A stretch of DNA of 64,000 bases from Streptomyces uncialis (GTDB lineage Bacteria > Actinomycetota > Actinomycetes > Streptomycetales > Streptomycetaceae): NCBI RefSeq assembly GCF_001905345.1, contig NZ_LFBV01000006.1, positions 248,001-312,000 on the forward strand, written 5' to 3'. Below are positions 1 through 8,900 of this stretch, piece after piece. The notes under the pieces were generated by a model. It searched no databases. It was not told where the DNA came from and saw nothing but the letters and a program-made list of their open reading frames with translations. The translations under genes and the position numbers were made by a program. The first letter of the stretch is position 1. Each line of letters starts with the position of its first letter.

Positions 1-997
1 TCAGCGCCCGGGCGATGCTCTCGTAGAAGCCGAGGACGGAGCGCTGGCTGTGTTCGCGCAGGATGAGCGCGGGCGCGAGATGCAGTGACCGCGTCTGGGG
101 TTCAGCGGTGCGGTCGGGGTGCTGGCCGGTGGGGTCGAACGGGAGCACGCGGTCGACTCCGAAAGCCCGCTGCGCCCACGAGCGCACGGCCTGTGCAGCC
201 CGGTCCGACAGCGGGTGGAAGGGGACGTCCTCGACAGCGGAGCGCACGACCCCCAGCAGCTCCGACGTGTAGCCGTCGGACTCGCTGAGGAAGTCGGTGT
301 CTTCCAGACGGCCGGGGTGCTCCGGCACGAGAGAAACGGTCACGTTGATCGATGCCGGTTCAACGGTGAGGGTCACCGGTGTGGTCACGATGTGCCGGCG
401 GACCCGGGCCGAGGGACGACCGGCTCCGAGTTGCAAGAGACCTACAGCCAGGACTACTTCGAAGGTGTCACTGTCCTGATCGATCTTCTTGGCCATCCGG
501 TACAGCTGCCGGTGCAGTCGCCGCTGCGGCTCGGCCGCCAGCTCTTCCTGCGACCATCGCATCCACTTGCCGGCCCACGTCTCGTACGCCTTGCGTTCTT
601 CGGAGCTGCCGCTCTCCAATGCCGGCTGGTTCTCCTCCACAACCGCCTGGAAGTCGGCCATTCGATCATTCGGGGTGCTGTCGATCAGGCCGGGAGGTTG
701 TGGTCCGGCGGTGGCGGCGGCCTCGGCGGAGACCCTGCCATGCAGGATCGCCGGCAGCCGCGGTGCCTCTTGGGGCGGACGGTGCTTGACCACCATGATG
801 CGAGGATCAGCGTCCGCAGCAGGGCGCACGGTCCCATCGGGAGCGTCCGCGAGCCATACCGTTTCCGGGTACTTGGCACAGTCGCGGATGGTCTTGGAGA
901 CGGCGCCCCGCACCAGCTCCTGCAGACAGTCGATCAAGACGCGAGTGTCACGGACGGCTTTGGGATCGCTGCCATCTCGTACTGCCGGGCGGGCCAT
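1..997 (-). CDS. N-terminal part of a large helicase-like (AAA/superfamily 1) protein, truncated by the window edge
   Basis: The reverse strand is open for 332 codons from an ATG at 997 to the left edge, with no stop seen, so only the N-terminal part is visible. The start is preceded by a GGGGG Shine-Dalgarno-like run at 1003-1007. The text resembles the N-terminal region of large actinobacterial AAA-domain/superfamily 1 helicases: an early 'ETVWLAD' segment, a 'YETWAGKWMRWSQEE' helical stretch near residue 150, 'VRRHIVTTPVTLTVEP' and 'LEDTDFL' further on, and 'APALILREHSQRSVLGFYESIARAL' split across the edge region. Walker motifs would lie outside the window. The gene points away from Gabija and is separated from it by transposase debris. 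The helicase assignment is family recall, not a visible motif; that this is a real gene is more certain than its function. Confidence 0.6.
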   Translation of the reverse strand, partial: MARPAVRDGSDPKAVRDTRVLIDCLQELVRGAVSKTIRDCAKYPETVWLADAPDGTVRPAADADPRIMVVKHRPPQEAPRLPAILHGRVSAEAAATAGPQPPGLIDSTPNDRMADFQAVVEENQPALESGSSEERKAYETWAGKWMRWSQEELAAEPQRRLHRQLYRMAKKIDQDSDTFEVVLAVGLLQLGAGRPSARVRRHIVTTPVTLTVEPASINVTVSLVPEHPGRLEDTDFLSESDGYTSELLGVVRSAVEDVPFHPLSDRAAQAVRSWAQRAFGVDRVLPFDPTGQHPDRTAEPQTRSLHLAPALILREHSQRSVLGFYESIARAL

Positions 998-1234
998 CAC
1001 ATCCCCCAAACGCCTACCACTGTGGCAAGCCTTTCAGGATCCATGACTGCTGCACGCCAGGCAATGTGGGGGACTCGCGCACAAACATTTCCGGACATGA
1101 AGACAGTCCGGTGTGCCTCTCTCTCGGTCCTGCCGGGCTATGAACGGATCAGCCGCTGCAGCACGGCGCATCACGAGACGGCACAGGCCCACACTCAGAG
1201 AGGAAGACACCCTGGCCACAGCCTTCCGTCGCAG

Positions 1235-1475
1235 GTTCTGGCTGTATTGAGCCGCAGCGTTGATCACGCGGCTGATCGGTGGCTGGCCGCCGAGTGCGGT
1301 GTGGCAGCAGTGGTGGTTGTAGGTGTGTAGGAAGTCTTCCAGGGCCTCTGTGCATTCGGTGTTGCTGGTGTAGGGCCGCAGGTAGGCCCACTCGTCGAGC
1401 AGGGTGCGGTTGAAGCGTTCGACTTGCCGTTGGTCTGCGGCCGTAGGCGCGGGTGAGCTTGCCGGTCCACGCTGA
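1235..1475 (-). pseudogene. IS481-family transposase, C-terminal remnant with frameshifts
   Basis: Reverse-strand frames read the IS481 C-terminal signature in pieces. 'LRPQTNGK' (about 1425-1450) is followed in another frame by 'VERFNRTLLDEWAYLRPY' (from 1423), then 'TALGGQPPISRVINAA'. The PQTNGKVERFNRTL motif is split by an apparent single-base deletion near 1424 (AAG-TCGAACGC where AAGGTCGAACGC is expected). A second frame change lies just upstream in the 'LTRAY' segment. The N-terminal two thirds, with the first catalytic residues, is missing and is replaced by the start of an ISAs1-type remnant on the other strand. It is a decayed fragment with no activity expected. Confidence 0.8.
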
Positions 1476-1846
1476 GGAGATCCCGGGCCTGCTGGAGCGA
1501 CTGGCCGAGGTGCCCGATCCCCGAGATCCGCGGCGTGCGGCACGCTCGGGCCGTCGTACCCGCACTGACCGCGTACGCGGTTCTGACCGGAGCGGCCTCC
1601 CTGCTGGCGGTCGGCGAGTGGATCGCAGACGCCCCGCCGTCTGGTCCTGGAAAGCCTTGGCATACGACCCGATCCGCTGTGCCCGAAGCGGAGCCGGCCG
1701 TCGGAGGCTACGGTACGGCTGTCACGGGAATGCCCTCCCCCCAGTGGTCGGTGAGCCCGGACGCCTGCAACGGACTGCCAGCGCCGTCCCGTACCCAACG
1801 CCTGCACGCACGTGAAAGCACCTGGGCGGGATCAACGACCGAGTGA
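1453..1846 (+). pseudogene. ISAs1-family transposase, N-terminal remnant with frameshifts
   Basis: A GTG at 1453 begins a frame reading 'GLLERLAEVPDPRDPR'. The next block, 'LTAYAVLTGAASLLAVGEWI', is in a different frame (about 1565-1625), and 'WKALAYDPIRCARSGAG' continues in a third. This order of blocks matches the N-terminal associated domain of ISAs1 family (H-repeat) transposases. No DDE catalytic domain follows. The fragment abuts and slightly overlaps the oppositely oriented IS481 remnant, so this is a composite insertion scar between the helicase-like gene and the Gabija pair. Confidence 0.7.
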
Positions 1847-2004
1847 CCGGTCAGGACCGAACTGGACGTAGTTTTTCGCATCACTGACCACTTTGAGCCA
1901 AGTAGGGATCCCCGTTCCTTCCGTATCAGATACTGCTCTGACTCTCGGTAGTTACAGGCATAAGTCGCCCCGGGAGCTGGGTTGGGGACGATGTCGGGAG
2001 TGAG

Positions 2005-4008
2005 ATGCAGCTGACCCGTGCCGAAGTGATCAACTTTCGCGCCTTGGAGAGAGTGGACGTCCGGGTTGATCCGAAGGCCACCCTGATTGTTGGACGCAAC
2101 AACAGCGGCAAGACATCATTCGTCAATCTCTTCGAGAAGTTCTTCGGTGAGGAGGACACGAGGTTTGTCCTGGAGGACTTCTCCACCTGTCGTATCGCCG
2201 ACATCGAGCAAGCGCGGCAGATTTTCGGCGAGGCGCAGACGGAGGCTGACCGGGGCGACACGGAGACGAGCGAGGACCTGCTGGCCAAGGCGTACGACCT
2301 CGTCCCGGCCATCCGGTTGGTCCTTACCATCGAGTACACGGAAGACGACGACCTCGCGCCACTCACGGGTGTGATCCTCGACCTGGACGATGCCTGCTTC
2401 GAGGTCAAGATCGAGGCGGCTTTGGAGGTTGCCCGCCCGCACGACTTCCTCAAGGATTTCTGGTCGGCCAGCCAGAGGAAGCCGTTCGATCGCATCAAGT
2501 GGCTGCGCAAGAACTTCTCGGACTACGTCGCCACGGCTTACCGAGCGGTCAGTCCCTTGGATGAGAACGTCCGCAAGGAGATCAAGCGCGGCGCCGCCGA
2601 ATCCATCCTGTCGGTGAAGTTCGTCTACGCGCAGACCAAGGTGGACGACACGCCGACCGACAAGGCCCGCACGTTGTCGAAGACGTTCGAGGCCTACTAC
2701 AAAGTCAACAGCGGGCAAGAGGACCGCCACCAAAGCATCGAGCAGATCGAGACCGCTCTGGCGTCCGCCTCGCAGCAGCTCGACGACAACTACGCCACGC
2801 TGTTCGACCCGATCTTCGAGGACCTGCGCACCTTCGGGGTGGGCACCATCACCCCAGTCCAGAAGCCCCGCATCGTCTCCCTCATCGAGGCCTCAGGAAT
2901 CCTGCGCGGAAGTACCCGCATCCAGTACCCGTCCGGGGACGACAACTTCCACCTTCCCGAAGGCCACAACGGGCTGGGCTACAGCAAGTTGATCTTCACG
3001 ATCCTGCAGGTCATCAGCTTTCACCAGACCTACGAACGCACCACGCCCAAGCCGGCGCTGCAGGTGCTGTTCATAGAGGAGCCGGAAGCCCATCTGCATC
3101 CACAGATGCAGGAGACGTTCATCAAGAACATCCAGGACTTCATCGACCGCAAGACGGGCTGGAAGGTGCAGGTGTTCATCACCACGCACTCCTCCCACAT
3201 CGTCGCCAGCAGCGGCTTCCAAACCGTGCGCTACTTCGACCGTTCCGAGCCGCAGCTCACGGTCAAGGACCTCTCGACCTTCCAGGCAAACGTCAAGGCC
3301 ACCCCGCAGGGCGACGAGACCCTGCGCTTCCTGCGCCAGTACATGGTCCTGCACCGGTGCGACATGTTCTTCGCCGACAAGGTGATCCTTATCGAGGGCA
3401 CCGCGGAACGCCTGCTGCTGCCCGAGATGGTCCGACGCTGCGCCAAGGCGCTGCTGCACCAGTACGTATCGGTAATCGAGGTCGGCGACGCCTACGCCGT
3501 CCGCTTCCGGGAACTGCTCGCCTTCCTGAACGTCAAGACCCTCGTCATCACCGACATTGATTCCGTATGCCCCAAACACCGCAAGGCCTGCCCACCCGGC
3601 CAGGGACAGACGGTCACCTCGAACCAGACGCTCAAGAACTGGCTGCCCGCAAAGTCCAGCATCGCCGAGCTGCTCGCCACCGACCCGGCCGAGAAGGAGC
3701 AGGGACACGTCCGCGTCGCTTACCAGATCCCGGAGAGAGATTCGGGAGTCTGCGCGCGGAGCTTCGAGGATGCCTTCATCATCGCCAACGCAGAACCCCT
3801 CGCGCGTGACTTCCGCCAGCTCGCTCTGAAGGCGGCCTTCGCCAAGGAGGTCGGGGCCGACCCCACCGCTGACCACATCGAAGCCAATGCCTACGACATC
3901 GCACAGCAACTCAGCGACCACAAGACCGACTTCGCCTTCGACGTCATGCTCGTGGAGGACTGGGCTGTTCCCCGCTACATCGCCGAAGGACTGCAGTGGC
4001 TCGCCTAG
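2005..4008 (+). CDS. gajA: GajA-like ATP-dependent OLD-family nuclease (Gabija defence)
   Basis: The 667-residue protein has an N-terminal ABC-type ATPase: Walker A 'IVGRNNSGKTSF' near residue 30 and Walker B 'LFIEEPEAHLHP' near residue 358. A C-terminal TOPRIM nuclease domain follows, with the glutamate in 'VILIEGTAERLLLPEM' near 463 and a DxD in 'LVITDIDSV' near 515. This architecture is that of class 2 OLD nucleases, which are paired with UvrD-like helicases; the pair is known as Gabija, where GajA is a site-specific DNA-nicking enzyme inhibited by nucleotides and active when phage replication depletes them. The ATG at 2005 has GGGAG five bases upstream. The next gene starts within the last codons, so the two are translationally coupled. 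Base composition is visibly less GC-rich than the flanking chromosome, consistent with acquisition. Confidence 0.88.
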   Translation: MQLTRAEVINFRALERVDVRVDPKATLIVGRNNSGKTSFVNLFEKFFGEEDTRFVLEDFSTCRIADIEQARQIFGEAQTEADRGDTETSEDLLAKAYDLVPAIRLVLTIEYTEDDDLAPLTGVILDLDDACFEVKIEAALEVARPHDFLKDFWSASQRKPFDRIKWLRKNFSDYVATAYRAVSPLDENVRKEIKRGAAESILSVKFVYAQTKVDDTPTDKARTLSKTFEAYYKVNSGQEDRHQSIEQIETALASASQQLDDNYATLFDPIFEDLRTFGVGTITPVQKPRIVSLIEASGILRGSTRIQYPSGDDNFHLPEGHNGLGYSKLIFTILQVISFHQTYERTTPKPALQVLFIEEPEAHLHPQMQETFIKNIQDFIDRKTGWKVQVFITTHSSHIVASSGFQTVRYFDRSEPQLTVKDLSTFQANVKATPQGDETLRFLRQYMVLHRCDMFFADKVILIEGTAERLLLPEMVRRCAKALLHQYVSVIEVGDAYAVRFRELLAFLNVKTLVITDIDSVCPKHRKACPPGQGQTVTSNQTLKNWLPAKSSIAELLATDPAEKEQGHVRVAYQIPERDSGVCARSFEDAFIIANAEPLARDFRQLALKAAFAKEVGADPTADHIEANAYDIAQQLSDHKTDFAFDVMLVEDWAVPRYIAEGLQWLA

Positions 4009-5633
4009 ACACCCTCGAAGCCGTCGCCACGGAGATGGAGGCCCGGCGCAGCTTCCTCGTCGAAGCAGGAGCCGGCGCCGGCAAGACGACCACCCTGGTC
4101 CGCACCTTGCAGCACCTCCTGAACCACCACCGCACAGACCTGGAGGCACACGGTCGGCGGATCGCCTGCATTACATACACGAACGTCGCCAAGAAGAAGA
4201 TCCACGAACGCATCGCCGCGGACCCCCTCATCGACGTCGGCACCATCCACGAATTCCTCTGGAGTGCCATCCAGCCCTACCAGCGTGAGCTCTGGCTGCA
4301 GATCCTCGACTACAACAAGGACCTGACCAAGCCCGAAGACCTCGATGACGTCACCGCTCCCCCAGTGATCGAGTACTCCGACCGCGGGCGCAGGCTGAGC
4401 GAAGGGCGCATCTCCCACGACGACGTCATCGCGCTGTCGCTCCGCCTCGTAACAGCACACCCCAAGCTCATACGCATCATCGCCAGCAAGTACCCCATCA
4501 TCTTCGTCGACGAGTACCAAGACACCTCACCCAAAACGATCCAGCTCCTGCTGGACCACCTGGCGGGCGCCGGCCACGAGAACTGCGTGGTCGGCCTCTT
4601 CGGCGACTCCATGCAGAAGATCTACGAGTCCGGTGTCGGAGCGGTGAAACGCCCCGGCCTCCTAACCGAGATCACCAAGCACGAGAACTACCGGTGCTCA
4701 CCTCCCGTCGTCGAGGTGCTCAACCGGATGCGTCCCGACCTCATCCAGGACGCCATCGGCGACCAGCAGACAGGCGAGGTCCACCTGTTCCTCAACACCG
4801 GCACCCCAGCCGGCCCTGAGCGACTCACCGCCGCCGAAGCAACACTTGCCCAGAACGGCTGGACTCGGGAGAACAGCAAATATCTCCTGCTCACTCACCG
4901 CAGGATCGCGGGCACACTGGAGTACGCCAACCTCCTCGAACAGTACAGAAAGTTGAGCCGGTACGGCCCCGACGACCTCATGGCACGCAATGAGCCCTAC
5001 ATCCAGTACCTGACGCGCGTCGAGTCCGTGAGCACGGCCTTCCGCAACAACGACTTCGCGGAGCTGACCAGCCTCTTAGACGAGGGATGGACACGGATTA
5101 CCCGTCACTCCGACAAACGCGCCATCAGTCAGGCCATCCGTGCACTCGACGCCGTACGTACGAGCGGCACCATCGGCGACGTGCTCGACCTGATGGGCGA
5201 CGGCCACCTCCTCGCCACGCCCGGAAAGCTCAAAAGCCTCGAACGCCGCAGAACCGCAACGGGTCTCGATGAGCGCGACCAGCGACGAGCGGATTTCTCG
5301 AACAACCTCCGCAACGTGTCCTACCGGGAAGTGATCAGCGTCACAAATTTCATCGACGAACTCACCCCGTTCTCAACCCAGCACGGCGTCAAGGGCGACG
5401 AATTCGAGAACGTCGTGGTGGTGGTCGACGACAGCGCCTGGAACAGGTACAACATCGGCAAGATGCTCGCAGGCACCGACAAACCCGACCGTACCGAGCG
5501 CTCACGCAACCTGTTCTACGTGTGCTGCTCGCGAGCCCAGCGCGGCCTGGCCGTGGTTTTCGTCAACGATCTCCCGGAAGGGGCGGAGTCCACTCTTCAA
5601 GACTGGTTCGCTTCAGGGATCATCCATCCTTGA
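3996..5633 (+). CDS. gajB: GajB-like UvrD/PcrA-type helicase (Gabija defence)
   Basis: This 545-residue superfamily 1A helicase shows the canonical motifs in order: Walker A 'EAGAGAGKTTTLVR' near residue 25, Ia 'ACITYTNVAKKKI', DExx box 'IIFVDEYQDTSP', motif III 'VVGLFGDSMQKIY', motif IV 'NYRCSPPVVEVLN', motif V 'HGVKGDEFENVVVV' and motif VI 'LFYVCCSRAQRGL'. The start is a GTG at 3996, 13 bases inside the end of gajA, so the two genes form a tight operon. In Gabija, GajB senses DNA ends or gaps and associates with GajA. The length is near that expected for GajB (about 500). All helicase motifs look intact, so the pair should be functional. The 364 bases after the stop carry only a transposase scar. 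Confidence 0.88.
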   Translation: MARLDTLEAVATEMEARRSFLVEAGAGAGKTTTLVRTLQHLLNHHRTDLEAHGRRIACITYTNVAKKKIHERIAADPLIDVGTIHEFLWSAIQPYQRELWLQILDYNKDLTKPEDLDDVTAPPVIEYSDRGRRLSEGRISHDDVIALSLRLVTAHPKLIRIIASKYPIIFVDEYQDTSPKTIQLLLDHLAGAGHENCVVGLFGDSMQKIYESGVGAVKRPGLLTEITKHENYRCSPPVVEVLNRMRPDLIQDAIGDQQTGEVHLFLNTGTPAGPERLTAAEATLAQNGWTRENSKYLLLTHRRIAGTLEYANLLEQYRKLSRYGPDDLMARNEPYIQYLTRVESVSTAFRNNDFAELTSLLDEGWTRITRHSDKRAISQAIRALDAVRTSGTIGDVLDLMGDGHLLATPGKLKSLERRRTATGLDERDQRRADFSNNLRNVSYREVISVTNFIDELTPFSTQHGVKGDEFENVVVVVDDSAWNRYNIGKMLAGTDKPDRTERSRNLFYVCCSRAQRGLAVVFVNDLPEGAESTLQDWFASGIIHP

Positions 5634-5702
5634 GATGGGCCCTAGCGTGATGCCTGCGGACCGGCGGATCCCAAGATCATTCACGGAATTGCGGTTTGAA
5701 TC

Positions 5703-5865
5703 AAATCCAACGAGTCTCATCAACGACCGAGGCGAGCATCGCGCTGTTCGGGTAGATGGAGGGCATTTACAACTCCCGGCACAGCCAGAAATGGCTCCGC
5801 TACCTCAGCCCACCGAGTTCGAAGGGAAGCACCACACCGGCCAGGCAACGGCCGAACGCACCTGA
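5703..5865 (+). pseudogene. IS3-family transposase C-terminal scar
   Basis: One frame reads 'MEGIYNSRHSQKWLRYLSP' (5756 onward) after an in-frame TAG. The downstream frame continues 'TEFEGKHHTGQATAERT' to a stop at about 5865. Together these resemble the C-terminal end of IS3-family OrfB, where an EGFYN-R...GYLSP-EFE signature is normal. One base appears lost in the SP-EFE junction. The rest of the element is gone. The remaining sequence between gajB and the next gene (5634-5997) shows no other feature. Confidence 0.55.
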
Positions 5866-5997
5866 AAACCGACAACCCGCTCTGACCATCCGATAAAAGT
5901 ACCCACCGCACGCCGGAAGAACCTCAGACAGCACCCTCGGCCACATGGCGGTTCGCTTGGACGGCGCCCCCCTCAATCCCATACATATGGGTCCAGA

Positions 5998-8900
5998 TCA
6001 AGAGCGGCGTCGCCCATTGCCTCGCTTACCCCGAACGAGCTCCGCGGCGACCCACTGCTCGAATTCGCTGATAGGGACCACTGGCACGTTGGAGGCAAGC
6101 ACTCGGGGAGCCATAAGATCCCTGCTGGTGACGATGGCGGATGTAACAGTCCAGCTGGTGCTATCGCGATCCCCAAGGAAGTGAGTCAACGTTTCCGCAA
6201 GGTTTTGGCGTACCCACTCTGTGCGGCGACCAAGCTTGAAGAGAGCACTTTTGTCGCCGCGCAGTAGAGCATCGGCTTCGTTGGCCATTTCGGTCGGATT
6301 ACGTGACATCTCGAAGTCCTTGGCTTCGATAACGATGATCACGCGTCTAGCCGCGTTGATACCAAGCGCATCGATGTCGCCCAGATCGTGACCCTCGACT
6401 GACGTGAGTCTACGTCCCGCGATTTTGGAGACACCCCTGACAGCGAGGGAACAGCCTCCAGCCCTGAGTGTGTCGACGACACGCGCTTCGAAGGCCTTGT
6501 TCTCGTCCTGCCGAATCACTCCCAGCAGTTTCTTCATCGACGATGACGTGCTGCGCAACCGTCCGGAGTAGATGAGGTTGACCCAATACGAGCCACTGCT
6601 CCAAGTGTGTCTAGCTCCCCAGACGAGTTGAGAGCCGTCCCCTGTGCCCACACGGATGAGCGGGCGTCGAACGTACGACCATTCACGGTTGTAGCGCCAC
6701 GGCCACGCATCGGATTTGACAGAAAGGAACTTGGCCCGGGGACGCAGTGCGAGCCGATCGAGGAAGGTCTGCGCTTTCTCATGTTCCCAGTGCAGCGTCG
6801 TGGACAAGTGATTGGCAACAACCGACTCTGAAAGGGTGTAGGGCTCTGATTGGCAGCGCTCATCCCCCAGGGCGATGACCTCGCCGACACCCTGGGCCAA
6901 GTCGGTGAGAGAGAAGCCGAACTCGGTGACCATTGCTTCCTCTACCTGTGCGGTGGGCCCTTGGGGCTCGGATCCCCGGCGGGAATGACGAGTCGGTGCC
7001 GCAAGCAGGAGTGCCTCTGCTCGGGCTGTAGCAAGGGCGTTGGAGCCTGATTCGTATTGGTCGCCGCGGGAGACACCGAGTCGGCCGGAGGGCAACAAGG
7101 CAAGTTGAGCCTCTGAGAAGTCGTGGTGAATGGCTTCCGAGAGAGTGGCACGAGAGATGAGTTCTGCAGACAACGCCATGAGGTGGTCGTACGTGTCCAG
7201 GGTGAGTGACGAGTCCCCACTGGGAGGTTGGGCAGCGACGTATTCGATGAGGAATCGGCTGGCCTGAGCAGCTTCCACTTGGCGCTTGGTGGTCCTGACA
7301 AGGTTCTCGGCCGGCTGGCTTGCCTCTCCGAAGCAGGCGATGCGCGATGGGAGGATCTGGTCATTGAAAGCCTCGTCGTACAGGAGCGCTTCGTGCCGCG
7401 AAATCAGCGACTCGATGAGTCCCTCGGCCGCCAGACCGGCCACCATATCCTCGATGAGCGCGAAGTAGTGCCCCACGACCTTCTGCAGAACCTGGGTACG
7501 CTTCTCCGAGGGGATGGTCTCCACTGGCGTACCGGCGCTATCGAGGTACCGGCCCAATACGTCAAGAACCGTGGCGGAAGCGGCAGGTTGTACCAGTCGA
7601 GCCGTAGGGAGTGGACCGGGACGCAGCGGAAGGCGTGGGTTCAGTTCGACGTGCATCATCTGTTTGGGACCCTCGGGCGCCAGTTGATCGATGAGCGCGT
7701 CAAGATCCTCCTCCACCAATCCGGCGGTTTGCGCGATGCCTTCAAGCAGGGCTCGTAGCAAGATGCGGTCGGCTCCATTTGCGTCTGCGAGAAGGCTGGC
7801 CATGCCCTCCGCGTAGAGGCGCAGATCGAGGAGCCCAGGTTTGGCGCCACGGACGCCGACCCAGGGACGTTCACTTTCTGTACCAGGATTGCCGTCCAAC
7901 GCGGCCTGCCATGCTGAGGAATCGTCGAAGGAAAGGCTCACGTACAGCTCGCCCGTAGACGCGGCTAGCGGCAAGAGCTCGGGACGGGCGGTGGAAATCT
8001 GCCAGGTCCAGAAGGCTGCTGCCTCTACCGTCAGGTGATGGAAATCCTCCAGTCTGTCAGCAACTTCATAGTCGCCAGCGCCCAACCACACATTTATGTC
8101 TGGGACTTCGACGAGTCTCCCCACCTCGGGTACGTCTGCAAGAGGTCGATAGATCGGCGCCGTAGACGTGCCGTATACGGAGACCACCGGCACGAAGGCA
8201 TGCCTCTGCGGGCTGGGAACGTCATGACGATCGTAGCGTTGCTGAACTTCAATGCGCAGCGCTCGAGAGTGGTCCTGTTCGACGAGAAGCATCGTAGGTC
8301 TCGCGTCGTCTGACAGGTAGTAGCTGTACTCGCAGTTCCGGTAGAGCCCGTAGTTGTCCAGTGCGCTCCACGACTGCACACGAGTCGTCTCGTGCAGCTC
8401 CGTTTCCGCTTGCGCAAATCGCCATAGGAACAAGGGGTCTGAGCCGTCCAGCTCTGCCATGACCTGAAGGTCGCTGAGAGAGGTCACGACGACCGGGCCG
8501 GTGCGACGCTGGGCGGCGAGTCCCAAGAACGAGGATCGGCCTACGCCTTCGTTGATGATGAGGCGAAGAGTGCACGCGTCCTCGGGAAGAGGCGGGCCGA
8601 CAGGGTCAATAACGTTCTGCACCCGCAGACCGAGATCCCGGACGGGCCAGTGACCTGCCGGATTGGTGTCGTCGTAGTCGGACAGGTCATCCATGACCAC
8701 GGCAAGGTCAAGGATCTTGTCCTCAGCAAACGTGAAGGTGCGGCGGGTGATCAGGTCGTCACCCACATGTTGAGCGGGCTCTGTCGGGGCCGCACCACAC
8801 AACGTCAAAAGGCGGCTGGTGTCTCTCATCGTCTGATCGTGCAGTAGGCGCGCAAGCTGGGGTCGACACTCGTGCAACCCGGCTTGAACGATGAGTTCAT

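Noticed and set aside
119..1330. 403-codon forward ORF at the left edge
   Set aside because: The reverse strand carries a better gene from 997 leftward and a recognisable IS481 fragment; the forward frame has no family-like text.
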